From the NCBI GenBank assembly GCA_009760855.2, contig WPIO01000008.1, forward strand, positions 2,134,501-2,198,500: DNA of 64,000 bases. Reading direction: 5' to 3'. Under the pieces are notes generated by a model that had not been told where the DNA came from, did no database searches, and saw only the letters and a list, made by a program, of their open reading frames with translations. Source of the DNA: Cristatella mucedo (Eukaryota; Bryozoa; Phylactolaemata; Cristatellidae). Of this stretch, positions 25,859 through 35,376 are shown one piece after another (positions within the stretch are counted from its first letter, which is position 1; the number at the start of each line of letters is the position of its first letter). The position numbers and the translations under genes were made by a program.

Positions 25859-26859
25859 GCACGCCGTCCGCGCGCTCGGTTTATGCTCTCCGACCTTCAC
25901 CGCAGAGGCCGAAATTTGCGTAGCCTAAGTACCATCCCCCTTAGAAAGGTCAGCTCTCCTGACGCATTCCTGACCGTGCCCGCAGTTCGTTGAGTAGCGC
26001 AGGAAATCTATTGCAAGCTCGTGCAAGAAGAGACGCAGACACCGACAGGCCGCAGGCCGACTAAAAAGACCGCACTGCCGAACGCAAGTTCCAATTCCAA
26101 GCAGAATGTTCTCCGCCACTCGTTCTTTTCGCAAAGAGCAACAAACTCACGGGTTGGGCGAGTCAGTTCGTGAGACGGGAGCGGATAACGGATGAGCGCG
26201 ACAGCTTCTAGAAGCTCTGGCGACAGCCCGCAGCAGCTGCAGCCAGGCCTCTCGGCCGCCAGCGCTCGTCCCCTGCGGGCGGAAGTCGAATTGCGCTCGG
26301 CTGCGCCTGGGCAACTCGGCAAACGCCTCGGTCCTCCCTCCTCCCTCCTTCTCGCGTCCGAGCGTGCGGCTGCTTAGCAAATCTGCGCGCGAAAAGAGGC
26401 TCTGGGTGGAAGCGAGGCTGAGCAGCAGCAGCAGCAGCAGCAGACATCTCTGGTTCGAGCCCGCCATTCGCTGGCGGGCCGCCAGGCCGGAGCCGCACGC
26501 GCGCTCGTATCGCTTCCGTTTGTCGCGTTCGAACGAGTCGGAACGGCAGAGCTGTGTGGCTATCTTGTGTGAGACGCCGCGCCTAGTACGCCGGCACGCT
26601 GATCTTGTACGGTTCTTAAACTACGCAGAGCGATTCTGATTCCCGGCAGTAAGTGCCACTTCGCATTCCGTCTTTGTGGTTTTTCTCTCGTACACACGAA
26701 GTGAAGAGCGCGGCGCGGGATAATGAACTCTCCCTCTCCGGAGAGGAGCTCCACTGATGCTGTGGCAGCGGAGAGCGCGGTTCGCTTACAAGGCGCATCT
26801 GGAGCGGAACCAGGGAGCAAGCGCATCAAGTGCATAAAGTTCGCTCGCTGTACTCTTAC
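25859..26859. other. GC-rich, no firm gene
   Basis: Contains a short CAG run (about 26420-26442) that gives a leucine-rich, signal-peptide-like reading on the minus strand. I regard this as a repeat artefact. Confidence 0.35.
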
Positions 26860-26955
26860 GTCATCCCGGTAGAGCGCCAACGTGTCAGCGAAACTACAGT
26901 AGCGACGATTGCTACCCTTCAACTTGCCCTCGGTGATTAAACAGTGATACTTCAT
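26860..26955 (-). CDS. possible unknown coding exon
   Basis: A minus-strand ATG at 26955 opens 32 codons (MKYHCLITEGKLKGSNRRYC then SFADTLALYRDD) followed directly by a good donor, GTAAGA. Length, start and donor are compatible with a first exon, but I recognise no family and find no partner exon. This is a candidate only. Confidence 0.2.
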
Positions 26956-27195
26956 TTGTTTACCTATTTATTATATTGATGCAATATCAGCTATATATAT
27001 TATATTATACATTATATATCGTTTGATAATAGTAATTCATATTGAGCTATTTCTTTATATTATTTTACTTTTTTATATTTATGTAAGTAAATATAAGTTC
27101 TCGTTCGGATCTGGGAATGAAAGTAACCAATAAACCAACATTAACATGTACTTTAATACTGAGCTAGCTTATGCCAGTGAAAGATCGCGGAAAAT
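26956..27195. other. AT-rich island
   Basis: About 200 bp of TATA/TTTA-rich DNA, in sharp contrast to the GC-rich flanks. No gene. Confidence 0.5.
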
Positions 27196-27501
27196 TTAAT
27201 CTGTCTCTTGCTTTTTCCTCAGTCTCTCCGGCCCTGCGTTGCTGGCGAGAACGGCTCCATCTTTTAACATGTGCAGCACGGGCTCCTGGCTCTGTGTGGC
27301 TGACGCAACTGACGAACGGCTTTTAGCCTCATGAATTGGTTGCAGTTCTGCTAATTCCTCAGTCTCTTTGGCTAGTTCTGCTGCTGGCGCGACCAACAAA
27401 CGAAAGATCTCGGACGACAGCAAAGGGGTTGCAGTCACAGCGAGCTCAAGCTGCCGGAGTACATTAGCCACCATTTGAAAAAACCTTTCAAGTTCACGGT
27501 C
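27196..27501 (-). CDS. possible unknown coding exon, acidic/helical
   Basis: Open from GAC at 27501 to a stop at 27196 on the minus strand, about 101 codons. An AG lies directly upstream (CTTCATAG|GAC), so it could be a terminal exon with a weak acceptor. The ATG at 27474 is an internal start option. The product looks helical (LERFFQMVANVLRQLELAVT, then AAELAKETEELAEL) with a charged end. Its composition is less GC-biased than nearby chance frames. No family recognised. Confidence 0.25.
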   Translation of the reverse strand, partial: DRELERFFQMVANVLRQLELAVTATPLLSSEIFRLLVAPAAELAKETEELAELQPIHEAKSRSSVASATQSQEPVLHMLKDGAVLASNAGPERLRKKQETD

Positions 27502-27639
27502 CTATGAAGTTCTGCCGTTTTAGTGTCAACCGCTCTCCGTGCGAAGTTCTACCGTTTGTGTGATTTCAACCATGAATGCACATATGCAAAGTAGCAAATT
27601 ATCGTATCTCCTTCCCTCTTTTTTGACATTCGCAACTGC

Positions 27640-27978
27640 TGTACCTCAATGTAGTTACTATTAATTCATCGCAAAGAACTTGACCACACTTAAAAAGAAC
27701 TTAAAAACACGCCTATTTAGGACAGCATTTAGTGGGTCCCTGTGATTCGTCCTTGATGTGCTTATACGTGCTGACACTGTGCATGCTGCCACTAACCACA
27801 TTTGTATGCTGACCCTGTGCATGTCACCCCTAACCATGTTACTTATTTTATTTGTTTATCAAGCATGATATTACTCACCATTCAATTGCATTTCTCTTTG
27901 CAGCAAATGTAAAGCGCCTAGTGAGAGACTGAGTTCTCTGAGGTCGCTTTATCAAGTGCATTATTATTATTATTAAGG
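27640..27978 (+). mobile_element. LINE-A, 5'-truncated 3' end
   Basis: Matches the last few hundred bp of LINE-A: CACGCCTATTTAGGACAGCA, TTTAGTGGGTCCCTGTGATT, the CATGCTGCCACTAACC block, GTAAAGCGCCTAG and a final (ATT)n. Confidence 0.88.
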
Positions 27979-28139
27979 TCTCAATGCTAAATGCGACGTC
28001 AGCGAGTGCGACTTACGGACTAACTAGCGGACTGACAAAAAGCTTATTATTATAAGGACAAAGTTATGAAAAAAGTGACAACGCACGATTTAGAAGGGAC
28101 TTCTTCGAAATCCTTGAGGTCAGCAGCAGCAGCTTCGCA

Positions 28140-28545
28140 AGGTTTTTGAGCTTCACCATGTCTGTGATCCGCCCTCTGTTGGAGGCAATCAGAAGCGCCT
28201 GTAACCAGAGTGAGAGCGGCGGAGCCTCTCCGTCGATCAACGGCTCACCGCAATGCTCCGTAACAAGGGTGACGTCGCCCGTCCCTTTCCCTGGTTCGCT
28301 TGGTGTACCTCATCGAGCGTCAAGACCTTGGCTGTAATTATCACTGCTGGGAAGTAGTTGGCTACTTTAAAATGGTGGTACTCTCAATGGGTCTCCAAAG
28401 AAGTTTTACCAAGTTTCCCTGCAAACTTTGCCTTCGGAGTAGCTCAGATATTGCGGTGCCACTACCCCGCGCGAGACTGGCCACCACCGTGGATCGAGTT
28501 CTCTGTCCCGCAGAGGGACAGAGTCCTGCGTGAGCCACAGGGTAA
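28140..28545. other. unassigned, possibly coding-like
   Basis: Plus-strand frames in this stretch include MATLKWWYSQWVSKEVLPSF from 28358 that looks protein-like, but there is no family match I can name. A 9-bp hairpin (CTCTGTCCC/GGGACAGAG) lies near 28500-28522. Confidence 0.25.
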
Positions 28546-28682
28546 GCTCCCCCGGAAGCTGCTCGGTAGATCCCCCGGAAGCTGCTCGGTAGATCCCCCG
28601 GAAACTGCTCGGTAGATCTCCCGGAAGCTGCTCAGTAGGTCCCCCTGACGCTGCTCGGTAGGTCCCCCGGAAACTGCTGCTA
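28546..28682. repeat. 23-bp minisatellite, about 6 copies
   Basis: Unit TCCCCCGGAAGCTGC then TCGGTAGA, with point differences between copies (AAGC/AAAC/ACGC, TAGA/TAGG). Confidence 0.92.
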
Positions 28683-28934
28683 CCACGTTTCCGTGTCTAA
28701 TAAAACAAATCGTCACCCCTCGAGTTAAAAGTAAAAAAATTTAGTCCTTTTTAACAATAATAATAATAATAATAATAATGCACTTGCTGTCGAAGGCAAT
28801 TGTCAAGCCGGTTTTTCCTCATCGGACCCCATACAAAAAAGGTCATAAAAAGTAAGCAATTTCCAAAAGCTCACTTGCTAGCGGAAAGCGAATCCGAGCA
28901 CCCAGTTATTGTTCCGGGCAAGACGGAAAACCGT

Positions 28935-29030
28935 GGTGGTTAATAATAATGATAATAATAATACATTTAATAAAACACCCTCAGAGAACTCAATCTTTTT
29001 CAAGGCGCTTTACAATTACTGCAAAATAGT
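28935..29030 (-). mobile_element. LINE-A/SINE-type tail remnant
   Basis: Minus sense: GTAAAGCGCCTTGAAAAAGA, TTGAGTTCTCTGAGGGTG, then a degenerate ATT tail. Confidence 0.65.
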
Positions 29031-29800
29031 TGAGACCTTGGTGAGGTACAACTGTACAATAGGCTGCAGAATGTTCCTTCAAGTCTTGATCCCTCTGGAA
29101 GAGCAAGGCGACCACTTCCACTGAGATTTACTCGATTCTGAGTCAGGCCACAGCAGAAGTCAGCATAATGAGAGCATAACCTTTAACCTTTGGGTGCAGA
29201 GTCGGGGTAGCGGAAGTTACAATATCACCAAGGTTACAATATCACCACATCCAAGGACCACCCAATTCGGAGTCAATATGACTGGCTCTTTCATGATTGC
29301 CCAGTGCAACCAATCGCGAGCGCAGCACCGTATCCGCAGCTCCGCTTCACCTCCACGCTCTCAACACGCCGTCATATTAGCCACACGATGTACCGCCATA
29401 CGCAAGCATGTGCACATGCAGGCCACGAGTGCAGCCACAGCTGCAGTGTACTGTGACTGACTCCCAAACCAGGACAGAGAGACTTTGCAGACAGGCTCTG
29501 CATCTGACCTCTGACCTCTGACCGTGCTCGAGCCCTCTAACGGTGCTCATCTTGTATCTCCTCATCGGGGAGTTCTCGCGATAGATACCGCGCTTTAAAG
29601 AACGAGCAAGATTTTCTGCAGCAACGAAGCAAAAACAAATGTGTGGCGACCCATGCAAATAAATGCAGAGCGCATAGACGCACCGAGCCCGTGTAATGGC
29701 AGCAGCGAGAAATCGAGTGAAAACTGAAAACGCGCAGTGCCGCCGCGAAGTTTAGGCCGCTTTGCCACTAGCCAGCCACCTCTGCAAGCCGACGCGCGAG
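29031..29800. other. no gene recognised
   Basis: Nothing recognised. Confidence 0.35.
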
Positions 29801-30468
29801 GCCTTGAACTTTGAACTCGATGCTACTACCCACGGTCACGGCTCAGCACCCTGAGCCAATTCGATCGCCTCGTCGACTGTTCAGTGAGCAAGCGAAGTTA
29901 AGGCGGCCGAAGAGCACGAACGATCGCGTGCTGAGCTCTCCCTCTGCGAACTTTGAACTCGATCGCGTGCCGAGCTCTCCTCATGCGATGGTCTCGAGCG
30001 AAGCGGCGGCGGCGGCACCAAGCTCGCCCGACAATTCTCGCACGTCGATCCCGGAGCCTGCCCTTAGAAGTAGAGGCGTCAACTTTCGCGTTTTCGCACG
30101 TTCTCGATCATCACTCGGGCTCTGCGGCGGTGGCGGCGGCGCAAGGCTCTCCGCGGAAGTGGGCGGAGTGCGCCGCGCCGGCAATCGCCGACGAAGTTAA
30201 GGCGACTCGAAGCGATCCACCGCCGTCGCTGCCGCAAGAACGGGCGTCACTTCTCCTAGCAGACGTCAGCGGCGCGGAAAGAACGTGCCGGCCGCCGCCG
30301 CGGCTGCCGTTCCGCGTCCCGCGATCGAATCGCCCGACCACCACGAAGCGCTTCGGTGGGGCGGCGGCAGCGGCGGCAGCGGAGGGGGTAGGGACCTTCT
30401 CGCTCCGATGCCGCGGGCGTGCGCGCCGACACAGCGATGCGCGGCGGCGGCGGCAGCAGGCGCGCTTG
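29801..30468. other. CpG-rich region with local duplication
   Basis: The words GAACTTTGAACTCGATCGCG and GATCGCGTGCYGAGCTCTCC recur between about 29805 and 29985, an imperfect local duplication. Long GC-rich frames are open but show no known domain. Confidence 0.4.
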
Positions 30469-30582
30469 CTACGAGGCTTGCTACGAGGCTTACTACGAGG
30501 CTTGCTACGAGGCTTGCTACGAGGCTTGCTACGAGGCTTGCTACGAGGCTTGCTACGAGGCTTGCTACGAGGACGCGCAAGA
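30469..30582. repeat. 12-bp minisatellite (CTTGCTACGAGG)n
   Basis: About 9 copies of the 12-bp unit. Because 12 is a multiple of three, all plus-strand frames stay open (LLRG, CYEA or ATRL tetrapeptides). Confidence 0.95.
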
Positions 30583-30864
30583 AGCAGAAAGATGCAATCG
30601 GTCGGTCACGTGCTACTAGGATCCGCGTCGCTAAGCTAAAGGCGCGCGGGTACGATCCGAGTAAAAAAAAAGGCTCCGCGCGCACCGAGAACGGTGCCCG
30701 CATGCAAAGCCGCGAATTGAGATCGGAATAGAATGCAATGCAAATCGTACACTGTCATCATGATTGAGGCATAAAAAACTCGTTCGAGGCGCAGCGTCGC
30801 GTATGGCGGCGGCCTGGATGGCCGCGGCAAGGGAGGTACGTGGCCGGCGATGGCGGCCCCGCGA
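30583..30864. other. no gene recognised
   Basis: Short GC-rich stretch before a LINE-A tail. Confidence 0.3.
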
Positions 30865-30884
30865 AATACTCTCCCTCAGGAGGC

Positions 30885-31240
30885 CAATGCGATTCGCAAA
30901 GCCTGGAACTCCCTCCCGACCTGCGTCAGAACATCCCCTGACCTGACCACATTTAAAAGGAACTTAAAAACACACCTATTTAGGGCAGCATTTAGTGGGT
31001 CCCTATGATTCGTCCTTGATGTGCTTATGCGTGCTGACACTGTGCGTGCTGCCACTAACCACATTAGCATGCTGACCCTGTGCATGTCACCCTAACCATG
31101 TTATTCATTTTTTTTAAGCATGATTTTACTTACCATTTAATTGCATTTCCCTTTGCAGCAAATGTAAAGCGCCTAGAAAGAGATTAAGTTCTCTGAGGGC
31201 GTTTTATCAAGTACATTATTATTATTACTATTATTATTAT
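30885..31240 (+). mobile_element. LINE-A, 5'-truncated 3' end
   Basis: Starts in the conserved AAAGCCTGGAACTCCCTCCC block (the C-terminal KAWNSLP motif of ORF2). Continues through TTTAAAAGGAACTTAAAAAC, GTAAAGCGCCTAGAAAGAGA, TTAAGTTCTCTGAGGGCGTT and an ATT tail. Confidence 0.9.
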
Positions 31241-31630
31241 TCGGCAGCGAGGCCGGTTATCGTTAGAATTCGCGACTCGTAAGCGCTTTACTAGTCGCGA
31301 ATCCTAATCGCGACTAGGCGTTAAACTAATTCGCGATTTGTTCGACACGCCGGCAATCTGCTATCACTAGCCGAGCGCACCCGGACTTGTGCCCATTCGC
31401 GAACGCCCTCTAGTTGTCGTTCGAGCGTCTACTGAATCGCTTTGCGAATCCGGGCAAGTGAAGTGAAAGAAGAAGAGAACGACTGAATTGGTCGGCGAAT
31501 GCGCGACGGCGGAGCGTGCGAGCAGAATGCGGCGCAGCAGCGAGAGACCCGACGGCGGCGCGTGCGAGCAACGACAGCGGCGCCGGTCTCCGGCAGAGCG
31601 GGCGCGCCCACGAATCTCGGGGGCCCTCTA
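31241..31630. other. no gene recognised
   Basis: Contains repeated TCGCGACT/AGTCGCGA words, including a 10-bp inverted pair ATTCGCGACT/AGTCGCGAAT at about 31268-31302. Confidence 0.4.

Positions 31631-31687
<57 letters not shown>
31631..31687. repeat. (CCG)19 repeat
   Basis: Perfect CGC/CCG trinucleotide repeat of about 57 bp in a CpG-rich stretch. Confidence 0.95.
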
Positions 31688-31691
<4 letters not shown>

Positions 31692-31990
31692 TCGCTCGCC
31701 TCGCGCGCTCGAGCTACTTGGGCGGCCTCGGCGAAGCTACTGAGGAGCTCGGCGGCGGCGGGGGTGGGGAGGTCGGGGTTCGAATCCTGCCAGGAGGTAG
31801 CTAGCCGTCCCGCAAAAGAAGGACCACTGACCACGTGCGGCGGCTCGAGCGCGCTTTCGAGGCAGAGCAGGATCGAACGATCGAGGTGCAGCATCGAAAT
31901 GCCGCACGTGATCGAAGCGCTCGCTCGCTGTGTGCCCGTGTTGCTGTGGCGGGAAAGATGGGTTTCGGCGCCCTGACATGGCCTTTCTGA
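31688..31990. other. no gene recognised
   Basis: Contains a solitary B-box-like GGGGTTCGAATCCTGCC at about 31776-31792, possibly from a SINE. Confidence 0.35.
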
Positions 31991-32195
31991 GAGAAAGACC
32001 GAGAGTGAGAGGGAGAGAGAGAGATAGAGAGAGAGAGAAAGAGAACGAGAAAGAGAGAGACAGAGAGGGAAAGAGTGAGACAGAGACAAAGAAAGAGACG
32101 CAGAGAGACGAAGTGAGAGTGAGTGGTGAGAGAGAGAGAGAGACGGAGGCCGAGGCAGAGACAGTCAGACAGACAGACAGCAGAAAGAGAGATGG
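31991..32195. repeat. purine-rich (GA)n-like tract
   Basis: Degenerate GAGA and GACA tract, all purine apart from scattered C and T. Confidence 0.85.
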
Positions 32196-32942
32196 TGAGA
32201 AATCGATGCCGCGCGGCCACGTCGACGACCCGGTCAGCCGCTCCGCGAGTCCTGGACTCGGCGATCGGCCTTTCGCGGCTTCTCACCGGGCGTCCTCTCA
32301 CTCTTCGCGCGGCCTCTCACCGGGCTCCGCCGGGGCGACGTTCGGACCGTCGCCGACGGCCTGAAGCGCGGATAGCGACGCGGCACACGCGGTCGCTCTG
32401 GCGCCACTTCGAGGACTCGCGCTTCCCCTGGCGGCGGCGGCAAGCCGGCGCCGCCGTCACCCACGCCGCCGGCTGGCCGCCGGGCGAGATGTGCCCGCGG
32501 CTCCGACGGGAATCGATGCTAATTTGAAGTCGTGATTATGTCGGCGCTGAGTATTGCCGGGCTTAACAGTCGACGCGCAGAACAGGTCGACAAGTTTATG
32601 GTATCCAATGGTTATTGCAGTAGTACATTATCGGACGCAATTCGCCAGGGCAGCGGGATGGGGCGGGGCGGGGCGTCCGGCCCTCGCTAAGTCCTCCTAC
32701 GCTCGACCGGGTTCGCAGGCTCTCTGCGGCCGAGGACGAAGCGATGCGGAATCAGAATAAGGCCACGGCCTCGGACGGTTGGCGGTCAAGGTCTCGCTCA
32801 GGGCAGCGCTGCGGCGCGCGCGTCGGGGCTGCGGCGGCGGCAAGCTACCGTCGGCTTGGCCCTCCGGCGCCCGCTACGCAGACCTTCGGAGAGAGATTGC
32901 GTGCGGAGAGCTGCTGTTGAGCAGACGCGAAGACATGGCGCC
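32196..32942. other. CpG-rich, no gene recognised
   Basis: No exon with known homology on either strand. Confidence 0.35.
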
Positions 32943-32977
32943 GCTCCTGCGACAGGGCATTGCCCTGTCGCAGGAGC
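32943..32977. repeat. 35-bp near-perfect palindrome
   Basis: 17-bp arms (32943-32959 and 32961-32977; GCTCCTGCGACAGGGCA and complement) separated by a single T. Confidence 0.95.
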
Positions 32978-33229
32978 GCCGCTCCCGGCGGCGCTCCCGG
33001 CTTGCGGCGCTCCTGGGGGCGGAAGAGGAGCCGGGGCGGCGCTGAGGAAGAGTGTGTCGACGAAATTGTGCTCAGAACCCCGGAAACGGGAACGCGGCAG
33101 TTCCGTGCTGCCCAAGTTGCTGTGTGCAAAATGACGATGCGAACCCGCGGTCTCTTAAAGCATTCGCGAAGTAGCCAGCCAGACTCCAGTACTGCGGCTG
33201 CGCACCGGCGAGCCGGCAACCTTGAGCGA

Positions 33230-33231
<2 letters not shown>

Positions 33232-33276
<45 letters not shown>

Positions 33277-33279
33277 CGC
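33232..33279. repeat. (CT)n joined to (CG)n
   Basis: About 14 CT units followed by about 9 CG units. The alternating CG run could form Z-DNA. Confidence 0.93.
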
Positions 33280-33639
33280 TTCAAAGCGAGGTAGACAGAC
33301 GCCTTTGCGTGCCGGGCTCCGGTCTGCTTCCCGCGAGTCGGCGCCCAAGATTGAACGACGGCCAGTCTGGAGTGCTTAATAGCAAAGACGCCTTTCTTCA
33401 GGTCACCGTTTGCGTGCGCGCGCATCCGGTTTCCGGACCAATAGGCCGCGCGCGAATGCACCGGAGAGCGACGCGCAGCTAGCGCAAGCTGAGCCCGAAC
33501 GCCACCTGGCGGCCGCGTGCAAGCTGTCCATGAAACCGCACCGGCACGCGCGTTGACTGAGACGTGGTCCAACGCAGGGCCCAGCCAGCCAGCCAGCCAT
33601 GGGCTTAGGGAACGCGGGGGGGGGGGGGGTGGCGGGGCC

Positions 33640-34135
33640 TGCCAGCGAACCATACCCGGCCTCTCCTCTCGGACCGACCTAAAGGAGCGCGCGTCGGCCG
33701 GCATGGCCGCCATACGCGTCCTTCACCTTTCTATGATGGACTGCCTTTGGAAGCTCGAGGTCTGGCCCCCGTCGTCATTGGCCTAATGCCGGCCTGCTGC
33801 GCCTGCCGGCCGAGCGAGCGAGTAGGCTGGGGGAGGGGTGGTAAGGCAAGATGGCGAACGTGGCCGAGGCAGACTTTGGGCGAGGCGGACGGAGCCCTGG
33901 CGGCTGTACGCCACTTCTTTCGGCGTATGCACGTCAAGTCTCGCTGCGCCGGAAGTTCGGCAATTGAACCCGAGCTTCCGACGCTGAAGCGGAAGTGCGT
34001 GTTACAGCTTCCTCGCGTCATTGGACTTGAATTCCGCGTCGTGGCGGTTCGTTGGCGGAATCGCAACTAATGCGGTGACGTTTTGCATACAGCCAGCTCA
34101 CTTCCTGCTATTGGTGCGATGCACGTAGCAGGCTG
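33640..34135. promoter_or_regulatory. CpG-island promoter-like region
   Basis: Contains ETS-type sites (CGCCGGAAGT about 33948, GCGGAAGTG about 33988), YY1-like AAGATGGCG (about 33849) and CCGCCAT (about 33707), and three inverted CCAAT boxes (ATTGG) near 33777, 34020 and 34110. This combination is typical of housekeeping promoters. No gene body is identified on either side. Confidence 0.35.
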
Positions 34136-35163
34136 TTCAATAAGGTCGCCAGCGTCTGCTTAGATTTACATTAAATAAACACGTTTTAGAGCTATCTTTA
34201 TAGTTCGCTGTTTAGGATTTAGGCTGCAGTAGTTAAGGTCAGCATGCTTTCGGGTTTGCGGTTTTGGCAGAGGCGTAGGTGAGACCTTTCGGCGCGCGAG
34301 GACAAGGCTACAATTGGCGCACCCTCCCTTGTCAAAAATTGCAGCAAAATAGCTCCACCGCCGAAGAAATGCAAAAAACACGCGCTAGCAGGCATATCGA
34401 GTCGAGAAATTTTTATAAACTGTAGTAAAGTATAAAGTAGCTATCAAAGTTTTAACTTAGGTGCATTTTTCTTGCCTTAAATGTGGCCAACTGGTCTATT
34501 ACAGTTTGAAAGTCAATATTTTTCAATGTTTCTTTATGCTTAACAAGGCCAAATCGGAGAGTCGATCTTGCGCAAACACAGAAACTGGATTGGCTGATTC
34601 CCTACTAGAAGCTAATCCACTAATCGAGAAAATTTTAGTTTATCGAGCAATAATCTTATCCTAGCTCAATTAATCAATCAAAGAAATATATCTTAACCGT
34701 TGAGCCTGTTTCTGTATACGCACTTGCCTCGCAGAAACACGGATTAGTCTTTTTACAAGGACGTAGCTGGCATCTTCGCTGAAGAGGGCAGGGAATAAGC
34801 GAAATTTCTGGCACCGGGTGCGATCAATCAATGGCCCAATGGCCGGGAAGTTTTTTTGCAGCTCTAGTAGCTCTAGATTTTATGTAGCCTCTGCAGTGCT
34901 GCTGCCGCTTCGGCTATTCCTTATTCGTTGGGCCGTTATTATGCTCGAACTTTCATGAGAGCGTTTTCACTTTATTTGTTGTTCGCAAACAGCACATCCT
35001 ACTTGACTATACGCGGCTAGTGGGCCCGAGTGATCTCCTCCCGGAGCCGCCAGCTCTCGGTATGCTCTCATACCAGTCAGCAGGTCCGCAGCAGCCGACA
35101 TCGCCAGCGGCCAGTCTCAAGTGATTTGTAGATAGTTGTGCAGTCAGCGTTAAGAACTGGTTC
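34136..35163. other. no gene recognised
   Basis: Mixed composition. Nothing recognised. Confidence 0.35.
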
Positions 35164-35288
35164 GGCGGGGGGGGGGGGGGGTTAAGGTGCTCGCGTTAGA
35201 TGGCAGGAGTCGTGAGCTCGAGCCCTGCGGCACATGTGAAGCATCTGGATAGAGATTCTAAGCTCTCTTTGAGTGCTATACAAAAGAA

Positions 35289-35290
<2 letters not shown>
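35164..35290 (+). mobile_element. SINE family 1 copy with G-run in head
   Basis: A long G run takes the place of the 5' head. It is followed by GTTAAGGTGCTCGCG, GTCGTGAGCTCGAGCCC, CACATGTGAAGCATCTGGAT, then TTCTAAGCTCTCTTTGAGTG and CTATACAAAAG. Confidence 0.75.

Positions 35291-35376
<86 letters not shown>
35291..35376. repeat. (AC)n(AT)n microsatellite at a SINE 3' end
   Basis: About 33 AC units then about 10 AT units, starting exactly where the SINE tail ends. Confidence 0.96.

Noticed and set aside
26147-26467. Minus-strand frame starting like a signal peptide (poly-Leu)
   Set aside because: The leucines come from a short CAG/CTG run, and the rest has no known domain or splice support.
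31930-32364. Arg/Glu-rich frame resembling an SR protein
   Set aside because: Low-complexity translation of a GA-rich tract.
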